The notes beneath the pieces were generated by a model. It searched no databases, was not told the origin of the DNA, and saw nothing but the letters and a program-made list of their open reading frames with translations. Shown in pieces: positions 10,701 through 22,700 of a stretch of 64,000 nt of DNA. Source of the stretch: Pithys albifrons albifrons (taxonomy: Eukaryota > Chordata > Aves > Passeriformes > Thamnophilidae); assembly GCF_047495875.1 (NCBI RefSeq), contig NC_092470.1:20543185-20607184 (forward strand), given 5' to 3'. A program made the position numbers and the translations under genes. How positions within the stretch are numbered: position 1 is the first letter of the stretch; each line of letters opens with the position of its first letter.

Positions 10701-13700
10701 ACAGGCAGAGGGACCTGGGGGGACTGAGGGACAGGAAGCTCAACAGGAGCCACCAGTGTGCCCAGGTGGCCAAGAAGGCCAATGGGATCCTGGCCTGGAT
10801 CCAAACTAGCGTGGCCAGCAGGGCCAGGGCAGTGACCCTTCCCCTGGACTGTGCCTTGGGGAGGCCACACCTTGAGTGTTGTGTTCAGTTCTGGGCCCCT
10901 CAGTTGAGGCAAGAGATTGAGGGGCTGGAGAAGGGACTGGATGTGGCACTGAGTGTCCTCTGAAACACCTCCAGGGACAGAGAATCCAACATGTCTTGAT
11001 CCAACCCCACTGTGATCACCAGCCCAGGGCACTCTGTGCCCTGGGCTGGTGATCACAGTGGGGTTGGATCAAGGATTGATGATCTCAGAGGTCTCTTCCA
11101 ACCCAACTGAGAAGAGCAAGGAGGCTGGAGAAGGGGCTGGAGCACAAGTGCTGTGGGGAGAGGCTGAGGGAGCTGGGGGTGTTCAGCCTGGAGAAGAGGA
11201 GGCTCAGAGGTGACCTCAGCACTGTCTGGAACTGCCTGAAGGGAAGTTGTGGCCAGGTGGGGGTTGGTCTCTTCTCCCAGGCACTCAACAATAGGACAAG
11301 GGGGCACGATGGGCTCAAGCTCTGCCAGGGGAAATTGAAGTTGGAGAGCAGAAAAAAATCCTTTCCAGAGAGAGTGCTCAGGGTTTGGAATGGGCTGCCC
11401 AGAGAGGGGGTGGATTCCCCATCCCTGGAGGTTTTTCAGCTGAGCTTGGCCGTGGCACTGAGTGCCATGATCTGGTAAAGGGACTGGAGTTGGACCAAGG
11501 GTTGGACTTGATGATCTCAGAGGTCTTTTCCAACCCAGTCCATTCTGTGATTCTGTGAATGTGGCACTGAGTGAGAATCCACCATGTCTTGATCCAACCC
11601 TACTGTGAGAATCCACCTTGTCTTGATCCAACCCCACTGTGATCACCAGCCCAGGGCACTCTGTGCCCTGGGCTGGTGATCACAGTAGGGTTGGATCAAG
11701 GGTTGGACTCAATGATCTCGAAGGTCTTTTCCAACCCAAACCATTCTGTGATTCTGTGATATGCACATACACACACACATATATATATAAAATAAAAGTG
11801 TATCCATTTTTTCCTGACTTTTCCAGTATGTACAAACCTCACTCTCAACTCTTCCAGGCTTGTGCAGCAATTCCATGTTTGCAGAGGACACCCAAACCAA
11901 AGGTGGAATTATTATTATTCCACTGAAGTTGTTGGATGTTTTGCTGTTTTGGGGAGTTCATACAGAACTTCAAGTTTCAATCCAAACCATTTGGATACTT
12001 AATACCCCTTTTTGGTTTTCAGTTTGTCTGGCCAGGGATTAGAGCTTCATGGAGGTCACTCTTTGGTCAGCATTTACCATCTTAACCTTCCCAAAAGTGA
12101 GGATTGAAAACAGAATATGTGGTCAAAATTAAGTGTATTTTAATGAGCTGGAGGAGCCTCAGTTTTCCCTCAGATTCATGTAAACCACAATTGGATTGGC
12201 TGCAGAAAACTGAGTGAATTTGTAGCTTTGGCCTGTCCGTGGGAGGGTTCTGAGGGTTGGAATCTGAGCTCAGAGACCACTTTTTTTTTTGCTGGGAATT
12301 GTCATTTTTGCAGTGAGGCAATAACGGGCTCCGTGTTCTCAAGCTGCTCCCTCGTGGCTCTGCAGTTGGTGCTGTTTGGAGTGGTTTTGAGCAGCTGAAA
12401 AAAGCCCCATCTCCAGCAATTACTGCACATATTTACAGCAATTTCTTGGAGCCAAGAGTCCCAATCCCCTCTGACTCACATCGGGTTTTTTGGGGTTTAC
12501 GTGGCAGTGCTTTTCTTTATTTGCTGCTTCCTGCCACTTGGAAAACCATCCCATTTGTGTGGGGGAAATAGCAAGGGGTAATTGCAGCATAGGGATAATT
12601 TTAATATAGGAATAATTTTAATATAGGGATAATTTTAATCTAGGGATAATTTTAATATAGGGATAATTTTATATAGGAATAATTTTATATAGGAATAATT
12701 TTATATAGGATTAAATTTTATATAGGATTAAATTTTATATAGGAATAATTTTATATAGGAATGATTTTATATAGGATTAAATTTTATATAGGAATAATTT
12801 TATATAGGATTAAATTTTATATAGGAATAATTTTATATAGGAATAATATTATATAGGAATAATTTTATATAGGAATAATTTTATATAGGAATAGTTTTTA
12901 TATAGGAATAATTTTAAAATAGGAATAATTTTATATAGGAATGATTTTATATAGGAATAATTTTTGTATAGGAATGATTTTAATATAGGATTAATTTTAA
13001 TCTAGGAATGATTTTTATATAGGAATAATTTTATATAGGAATAATTTTAAAAATAATTTTAATCTAGGAATAATTTTATATAGGAATAATTTTATATAGG
13101 AATAGTTTTTATATAGGAATAATTTTTATATAGGAATAATTTATATAGGATTAATTTCAATATAGGAATAATTTTATATAGGAATAATTTTAATATTAGG
13201 ATAATTTTTATATAGGAATGATTTTTATATAGGAATGATTTTTAAATAGGAATAATTTTTAAATAGGAATAATTTTATATAGGAATAATTTTAATATTAG
13301 GATAATTTTATATAGGAATAATTTTAAAAATAATTTTTATATAGGAATAATTTTTATATAGGAATAATTTTATATAGGAGTAATTTTTATATAGGAATAA
13401 TTTTTAAAATAATTTTAATCTAGGAATAATTTTTACCTAGGAATAAGTTTTATATAGGAATAATTTTTAAAAATAATTTTATATAGGATCAATTTTAATC
13501 TAGGAATAATTTTATATAGGAATGATTTTCATATAGGAATAATTTCATATAGGAATAATTTCATATAGGAATAATTTTATATGGAAATAATTTTATATGG
13601 AAATAATTTTATATGGAAATAATTTTATATGGAAATAATTTCATATAGGAATAATTTTATATGGAAATAATTTTAATATAGGAATAATTTTCTATAGGAA

Positions 13701-16700
13701 TAATTGTAATAGAGGAATAATTTTTATACAGGAATAATTTTAATAGAGGAATAATTTTTATATGGGAATGATTTTAAAAAATAATTTTTATTTAGGAATG
13801 TTTTTTATCTAGGACCAATTCTGAAGGATTTTAGCAAGGCAGAGACACTTGTGCCTCCTCTCTGATGTTCCACACTGGGAGCTGCAGGGAGGATAAAGCA
13901 GAGTTTCTGCTGCAGCTCCTCTCCAGTCAAAGGCTCAGCTCTGAAGGTGCCCCGGGGCAGGTGTCTCACAATCCCACTCTCAGCTGAGGTCCTGGGGAGG
14001 GAAATATTTAACTGTGAATCTGATTGGAAGGGAATTAACTCCCCCCTCTGTATTTACAGTCCGGTACCTGCTCAAATCCCTCCGAAAAAGGAGCCCTAAA
14101 GTCTCTCAGGGCCCCCCTTTGGGTGCTCTCTGTGCCCAAGGCTCACACTGCCTGATTTTGCCTTTTTTATTAACTCCTGAGGGTTGGCAAATTCTTGCAG
14201 TTTAGTCACATCTGAGGGAACTTGGAGCAGGTTGTGGAGCCGTGGCCACATTTACCTCGTGCTCTGCTCTGCCATGGCTGGCTGGCTCAGCTATTAAAAC
14301 AATGCAATGGGCTTCCATAAAACCTCAATTGTGTGCAGAGAGAGGCACGTTGGGGTGATGCAATGGCCCTGCCACTTATAAATAAAACATCTGCAGAGCC
14401 ACAGACCCCAGAAGTGTATCTGGATGTTGGGAAGCAATAACACCACTCCAGGGTGCAGAGCCATAAAACTGAGGCCAAAGGGTGAGTGCCTGCAGTCCCA
14501 GGCAAGTGCACAGATTTATCTTTACAACTCCATGCCCTGGAGTGTGCTGGGCCCCTTTGAAGGAGGTATTTTGTGAAATAATTTGGAAATTCCAGCAGCT
14601 CTGGAAGAAAAAAAAAAATAAATAAGAATAAGCGGTCCTGTTTGTTAAACAAACTGGTTGGTTTGATGCATTTTGCCCCTCGTGCTGCTTCTTATTCAGT
14701 TATAAAGAAACTTGCAGCACAAGGAGTGAAATAGGAGGTGGTGAAATGAAGTCCTTGCCTGCAGGAGCCTCCCCAGTGCCCTGAATTCCCTCCTGTGCTT
14801 TCTGTGCCACACCCCCTGGTAGCTCAGGAGTTGCTCCCCAGTCAAACCAGTTCCATTCTTGCCCTTCCCCAGTCCTTTTATTTCTAAACCTCACATGCAG
14901 ATACCCATCAGCAGGGTGGGTATATCTGTGTTCACAGCCTCCCCCAGCCTGTCTTTAGATACAGATGTATCAATTAATTCATAGGCATTAAGTTGAAAAT
15001 GTAATCACTTATTTATTAGTAATTGCTGGAAAACAGGGCCAGAAGAAAAGCTGTTAAATAATCACATTTAGGTTGGAAAAGACCTCCAAGACCACAAAGT
15101 TCAGACTGTGCCCCATCACTGAGTGCCATGGCCAGTCATTCCCTGCACACAAATACCCTCTGAACTGTAGCACAATATCCTTCTAATTCCACACCATCCA
15201 CCCCTGAGACCTCCCTGGAATTCTGATGGATGGGCCAGTGGGCAGAGGGATGTAAACACCGGGGTGGGCAGAGTGGGGCAGGTTCTGTCAGGGAAATCCT
15301 GGATCTGTCAAGGTCAGCTTGTCATTGACTTCAATTAGGGCAGGACTGGTGCATGTTCCTGGAGTTTGGGGATTTTTTTAATTTAAAAGCCATGTAGTCT
15401 CAAGGATGAAGGGGATATAACACAAACCATCATTACTCCAGAGGGGCCAGAGTGGGCTCCTCCCTGTGGGCACTGCCCGTCCTGGAGGGCACTCTGTGCT
15501 GACCAACTCAGCTCAGTGAGGGACTGAGAGCAGAACAAAGGGAGCACAACATCCATCTCTCTGCTCTCCTGATATTCAGGGAGTTGTTGGGTGCATTGAG
15601 GAGCTGCCTGACCCTCCCTGCAGTGCCAGCCCTGCAGCTGCCTGACCCTCCCTGCAGTGCCAGCCCTGCAGCTGCCTGACCCTCCCTGCAGTGCCAGCCC
15701 TGCAGCTGCCTGACCCTCCCTGCAGTGCCAGCCCTGCAGCTCTGGCACTGCCACGGCTCACACAGGGCTGGAGTTGCCCTCTCTGCTACAGGAGCTCTGC
15801 TCCAAAAAAATCCCAGTTTGGGCAGAAAATAGGGCCAAAGTCAAGGCTGTGGGAAGTTCCTGTGGGAAGGAATCTGTGTGCAGGTGAGCACCACATTTCC
15901 AGAACATCGTTGGGGTTCCTGGATTTGTTTCTTTTATTATTAATTATTCACTCTCTGGCCTTTGTTCCGTGTTCCCATCCCCAAAACAAGCTGGCACGTT
16001 GGTTGCTCTGTGTTTACAGGACCAATTAATTGTTTCAAAGTATTTCACATTAACAGGCTTGTTCCATGGGATTGAAAAGAGGAATTTCACCAAGTAATTG
16101 GAGAATTGTCCACTCAGGGAGAGGAGCAACCTTTGGAATTTACCAGTGCTTGCTCTAAGCTTGTTCCAAACTCATTCCAAAGTGCTTCTCCTTTATTTCC
16201 ACCTTGTTCCCTCTTAAGAGAAGGGCACAGAGTCAGTTAAATGGAATATATTCCTGTATTAGGGAAGGCTTCACAACATCTCAGTATATTCCTCTTTCTC
16301 CTCTCCCTTTCCAACACCAAAATCTCACCAATTCTTCTGTATTTTTCCTTGGGCACTTCCATATTTTGCCTGCACCGTGGGGTTTCCTGGTGTGCCACCC
16401 TGCCCACAGGGCCAGGTGTGTCTGAGCAGTGGGGCTGGGCTGCCTGGCAGCTTTGGGTGCTGCTGGCACTGTCTGTGCTGCCCTGGTAACTTTGGGCACT
16501 GCCTGTGCTGCCATGACAGCTTTGGGCACTGTCTGGCACTGCCTGGGCTGCCCTGGCACCTTTGGGTGCAGTTGGCACTGCCTGTGCTGCCCTGGCAGCT
16601 TTGGGCACTGCCTGGCACTGCCTGTGCTGCCCTGGCAGCTTTGGGTGCAGCTGGCACTGCCTGTGCTGCCCTGGCAGGTTTGGGTGCAGCCTGGGCTGCC

Positions 16701-19700
16701 TGACACCTTTGGGCCCAGCCTGGCACTGCCTGGGCTGCCCCGGTACCTTTAGGTTGAAGGGTGGCACTGCCTGTACTGGCCTGGCACCTTTGGGCTCAGC
16801 CTGGCACTGCCTGTGCTGGCCCGGCACCTTTGTGCTCAGCCTGGCACTGCCTGGGCTGCCCTGGCAGCTTTGGGTTGAAGGGTGGCACTGCCTGGGCTGC
16901 CCTGGCGCTTTGGGTGCAGCTGGCACTGCCTGGGCTGCCCTGGTAGCTTTGGGCACTGCCTGGCATGGCCTGGGCTGCCCTGGCACTGCCTGTGCTGCCC
17001 TGGCATCTTTGGGTGCAGCCTGTGCTGCCCTGGCGCCTTTGGGCTCAGCCTGGCACTGCCTGGGCTGCCCTGGTACCTTTGGGTTGAAGGGTGGCACTGC
17101 CTGTGCTGGCCTGGCACTGCCTTTGTGCTCAGCCTGGCACTGCCTGTGCTGGCCTGGCACCTTTGGGCTCAGCCTGGCACTGCCTGGGCTGCCCTGGCAG
17201 CTTTGGGTTGAAGGGTGGCACTGCCTGTGCTGCCCTGACACCTTTGGGCACTGCCTGGGCTGCTCTGGTAGCTTTGGGTCCAGCTGGCACTGCCTGTGCT
17301 GCCCTGGCACCTTTGGGCTTAGCCTGGCACTGCCTGGGCTGCCCTGGCAGCTTTGGGCTCAGCCTGGCACTGCCTGTGCTGCCCTGGCAGCTTTGGGTTG
17401 AAGGGTGGCACTGCCTGGGCTGCCCTGGCACCTTTGGGTGCAGCCTGTGCTGGCCTGGCACCTTTGTGCTCAGCCTGGCACTGCCTGGGCTGCCCTGGCA
17501 CCTTTGGGCTCAGCCTCGCACTCCCTGGGCTGCCCTGGCACCTTTGGGCACTGCCTGTGCTGCCCCGGCACCTTTGTGCTCAGCCTGGCACTGCCTGTGC
17601 TGGCCTGGCACCTTTGGGTGCAGCCTGTGCTGCCCCGGCACCTTTGGGCTCAGCCTGGCACTGCCTGTGCCGGCCTGGCACCTTTGGGCTCAGCCTGGCA
17701 CTGCCTGTGCTGCCCCGGCACCTTTGGGCTCAGCCTGGCACTGCCTGGGCTGCCCTGGCACTGCCTGTGCTGGCCTGGCACCTTTGGGCTCAGCCTGGCA
17801 CTGCCTGTGCTGCCCCGGCACCTTTGTGCTCAGCCTGGCACTGCCTGTGCTGCCCCGGCACCTTTGTGCTCAGCCTGGCACTGCCTGGGCTGCCCTGGCA
17901 CCTTTGGGTGCAGCCTGTGCTGCCCCGGCACCTTTGTGCTCAGCCTGGCACTGCCTGTGCTGCCCTGGCACCTCTGGGCTCAGCCTGGCACTGCCTGGGC
18001 TGGTTCCAGAGCCACATCCCCGGGCTTTTCCCGCAGCTTTCCAGGCTAAGCTCTATTTAATGGAATCTCTGCATAGTGAGCAATCAGGTCAGAGCGGAGC
18101 CCCAGCCCCTGCTCGAGATCAATCGCTGGCTGATACTTTATCTGGGCCACTTTATTATCTCCCGCTGCTCCCAGCCCATTCTGCTCCTCCTTTGTAGCGT
18201 GCACTTCAGCTGTGGTAAAAGTGTGGCTCCCATACATATTAAAAACATATACCCATTCTATCTGTATGTAAATGGGGGAGGCACAGCTGGATCCTGCAGG
18301 AGTTTGATTTACTAATAGTTATTATCTGTTCTGGCTGTTCCGAGCAGGGAGAGTTGCAGCAAACAAGCTGGCGCAGAAATTGCCTTTATGAGATCACTGC
18401 CCTGCTTTGGTAATTGTTTCAAATCTCCCCTTTAGCTGCAAGCTTGGCCTTTCCCTCTCCCCTCTGCACAGGCTTTGCAGGGCTGGGGAGGGGCTCTTGG
18501 GGAGGCTTTTTTTGGTCAGGCGGCACCAAACTGGGCTGTGCCACCTCTGCCTCTTTAAGGGGCGGCTTTAATGGCAAGAAATTGGATTTGAAACACCAAA
18601 AGTGGGGATGTGGCAGCGAGTCTGTTCTTCTGTGGCGTGGAGGAATAAAAGTGCAGCCTTCAGGAGGCTGCTTGGGATTCTCAAGGAAAGATTGGGCTGG
18701 GAGAGGCAAAGCTGTTGGCCAGGGGTGCAAAAGATTGAGCTGGGAGAGGCAAAGCTGTTGGCCAAGGGTGCAAAGAGGCAAAGCTGTTGGCCAAGGGTGC
18801 ACAAGATGGGGCTGGGAGAGGGAAAACTGTTGGCCAAGGGTGCAAAAGATGGGGCTGGGAGAGGCAAAACTGTTGGCCAGGAGTGCAAAAGGTTGGGCTG
18901 GGAGAGGCAAAGCTGTTGGCCAAGGGTGCAAAGAGGTAAAACTGTTGGCCAAGGATGCAAAAGATTGAGCTGGGAGAGGGAAAACTGTTGGCCAAGGGTG
19001 CAAAAGGTTGGGCTGGGAGAGGGAAAACTGTTGGCCAAGGGTGCAAAAGATGGGGCTGGGAGAGGGAAAACTGTTGGCCAAGGGTGCAAAGAGGCAAAGC
19101 TGTTGGTCAAGGGTACAAAAGATTGGGCTGGGAGAGGCAAAACTGTTGGCCAAGGGTGCAGAAGATTGAGCTGGGAGAGGCAAAGCTGTTGGCCAAGGGT
19201 GCAAAAGATGGGACTGGGAGAGGCAAAGCTGTTGGCCCAGGGTGCAAAGAGGCAAAGCTGTTGGCCAAGGATGCAAAAGATTGAGCTGGGAGAGGGAAAA
19301 CTCTTGGCCAAGGGTGCAAAAAGTTGGGCTGGGAGAGGGAAAACTCTTGGCCAAGGGTGCAAAAGGTTGGGCTGGGAGAGGGAAAACTCTTGGCCAAGGA
19401 TGCAAAAGGTTGGGCTGGGAGAGGCAAAGCTGTTGGCCAAGGGTGCAAAGAGGCAAAGCTGTTGGTCAAGGATGCAAAAGATGGGGCTGGGAGAAGGAAA
19501 ACTGTTGGCCAGGGGTACAAAGAGGCAAAGTTGTTGGCCAAGGGTGCAAAAGATGGGGCTGGGAAAGGCAAAGCTGTTGGCCAAGGGTGCAAAGAGGCAA
19601 AGCTGTTGACCAGGAGTGCACAAGATGGGACTGGGAGAGGCAAAGCTGTTGGTCAAGGGTGCAAAAGATTGAGCTGGGAGAGCCAAAGCTGTAGGCCAAG

Positions 19701-22700
19701 GGTGCAGAAGATGAGACTGGGAAAGGCAAAGCTGTTGACCAGGGGTGCACAAGATGGGACTGGGAGAGGCAAAGCTGTTGACCAGGGGTGCACTCACCTC
19801 CTGCCCTTGGTTCCTTTCACACAGATCTGACCATTTTAGTTCAAGTCTCCCAATTTTGAACCCAACTGGGAGCTTTTCTCCCTTTTGGAATTTGCATTAC
19901 TGGTGTTTTTTATGATGGGGTGTATTTCTTCAGAAGGCTGGGTGGTTGTACATCATCTGTGCCAAAACCTGCTGGAAAACATGATCTTGGTTTTAATAAT
20001 TATTTTAATGCCTAATGCAATTTTTGAATTCCTCATTCCTGTGCATCCAGCAATCCCTCTCTCCATTCCAGGCAAAGCTTCAGTCCAGGCACCCTCACCT
20101 TATTACCTGTAATGGGAGTTTTTTCACATAAATAGTTTGTTTGTGTATTTAAATGTGTTAAGAATGTGTTAAAATGTTACAGACTCTCAAAAATGGGTTC
20201 TGGCTCCCTGTTCCCCTGTTTCAAACAAGTCCAGGAAATTCAAAATGTGAGGCTTTTAAGTAGCTGTATTTTAAGTAGCTGTATTTTATTTAGTTGTTTT
20301 ATTTATTCTGGAGGGTCTGGACAGGAGCCCTTCTTACCAGGCAGAGCTGAAAATGTTTGCAGTTCATTGTGTTAAACCCTTGGGTTTAGTTCTCAGGAAA
20401 CACTTTTATGGTTTAAACAAACAAGTGGAGGATCAGCATAATCCCACCTGGGTTTTCATCTAAACCTTCAGAATAAAGCCAATAAAATCCTGTGCTTGGG
20501 TTTGGCACTAGAAGGGCTTTTTTGTCACTGAGGAGCTCAGGTGGCTGCACAGGCTGGGGGTGTGATGGTGTGTGGTAACTTTGGGGATAGAGCAACACCA
20601 ATCACCCCATAAATTGGGAGAAATCAGCTGGATTTTGGCTCCTTTTGTGGCCCTGCTTGGCCCTGGGATGGAAACACACCCCATAAATTGGGTGAAATCA
20701 GCTGGATTTTGGCTCCTTTTTTTCCCTACCCCAGTGCAGGATCTCTGAGTGATGATTTGTCCAACATCAAAGTGTCCCTGCTTGGCCCTGGGATGGCAAA
20801 ATACCCCATAAATTGGGTGAAATCAGCTGGATTTTGGCTCCTTTTTTCCCCCTGCCCCAGTGCAGGATCTCTGAGTGATGATTTGTCCAACATCAAAGTG
20901 GCCCTGCTTGGCCCTGGGATGGAAACACACCCCATAAATTGGGTGAAATCAGCTGGATTTTGGCTCCTTTTGTGGCCCTGCTTGGCCCTGGGATGGAAAC
21001 ACTCCCCATAAATTGGCTGAAATCAGCTGGATTTTGGCTCCTCCAGTGCAGGATCTCTGAGTGATGATTTGTCCAGGATAAAAGTGGCCCTGCTTGGCCC
21101 TGGGATGGAAACACTCCCCATAAATTGGGAGAAATCAGCTGTATTTTGGCTCCTTTTTCCCCCCTGTCCCAGTGCAGGATCTCTCAGTGATGATTTGTCC
21201 AGGATAAAAGTGGCCCTGCTTGGCCCTGGAATGGAAACACTCCCCAAAAATTGGGTGAAATCAGCTGTATTTTGGCTCCTTTTTTCCCCCTGTCCCAGTG
21301 CAGGATCTCTGAGTGATGATTTGTCCAACATCAGTGGCCCTGCTTGGCCCTGGGATGGAAACACTCCCCATAAATTGGCTGAAATCAGCTGGATTTTGGC
21401 TCCTTTTTCCCTGTCCCAGTGCAGGATCTCTCTGAGTGATTTGTCCAGGATAAAAGTGGCCCTGGGATGGATTGCTGTGTGTGCAAACATTTGGGCTCTC
21501 TCTGTCACAACCAGCCCAGTTATTCACTCCCTGACAAGGAGAAATTCTGACAGGCACCAGCCACGTGCCAGGTGTGAAGGAAAGGGCTCTCTCCTGATTT
21601 CCCAAGGAAAAAAGGGACAGAGCCAGGTTTCAGGTGCTGTAAATATAGAATCATTTAGGCTGGAAAAGATCACCCAGTTCAGCCATTAAATATAGATGAT
21701 AAATGTTCAAGTGTAGCTCCAGTCTATCAATTCAGACCCACAGTGGGCAAGGAGTTCTGGATCAAATCCTGGATGCACTGGAGGCAAAGTCAACATTTCT
21801 CTTGACTCCCTTGGTGCTGGATTTCACCCCAGGGCTCAGGATGCTCCTGTCACTGTGTGTTCATTATTCTCCTTGCTCAGGGGGGGCTTAGGAAGAAAAG
21901 CCATGTATTAGTCCAGGTGGCAGCATTGCTCAAGCTGAAATTGGGAAAGGTGGCTCAGGAATTCTCCCCCTTCATCTTTCTATAAAAGGGAGAAACCCCC
22001 ATCTCTGTCCTTAGGGGTGTGAGCTCTTTGTCACTGGAGAAATCAGCTCTTGGAATAGGGAAATACCTTCTATCAGTGTCACCAAATGGAGCAATAACAG
22101 AAATTTGGGGATGGTGACAAGGTTGGGTGGGAGTGGTGGGGTGGGAAAGTGTTGTCCTCATTCCCTGCCTTTGCCCAGCCCTTGCTGGTGGGATCAGAGC
22201 CTTTCTGCAGCAAACATCTGACTTCCTCACATGCCCTCAAGCTGCACAATTTTCAGCACTTGGGAGGGAAATGTGGAAAGTAATGATTTGAGTTGGCTCG
22301 AAGAAGTGTTGGAAAACTGAGGGAATTGGACAAGAACAAATTGGCAACAGCTTAGAGTGATAGAGTTAATATTTTTGGTTCCTGGAGTCTCCTGAGCTTT
22401 GCAGTTTAATTTGAGCAAATGTTTCATTTGGCACTTCTGGTTGTTCTGGAGTTCTCCAGGCACAGGGACAAATATTTACATCTCACTCTTTTCTGGTGGC
22501 AGATTTACAAATCTTTCAGTCACTGCACGTGGAGAGTTTGTGCATTTGTCATGTTGATCTTTTTATGTCAGCTGTCTTCTTTATTTCAAAAATCTAGGAA
22601 AATAAAGCCATTCACAGTTCCCAAATCAGAGCCATATCTTTAATTCCCAGCATATTGTCCTTTCTGCTCATTGCAAATTCATCAAGGAATTCCCTTTGAC

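Noticed and set aside
10440..11090. Active CR1 reverse-transcriptase gene
   Set aside because: Only the end of the RT domain is present, with frameshifts and stops soon after FADDTKLGG.
16237..18197. Long frames of 279-368 residues
   Set aside because: Translations of the 40-bp array on both strands.
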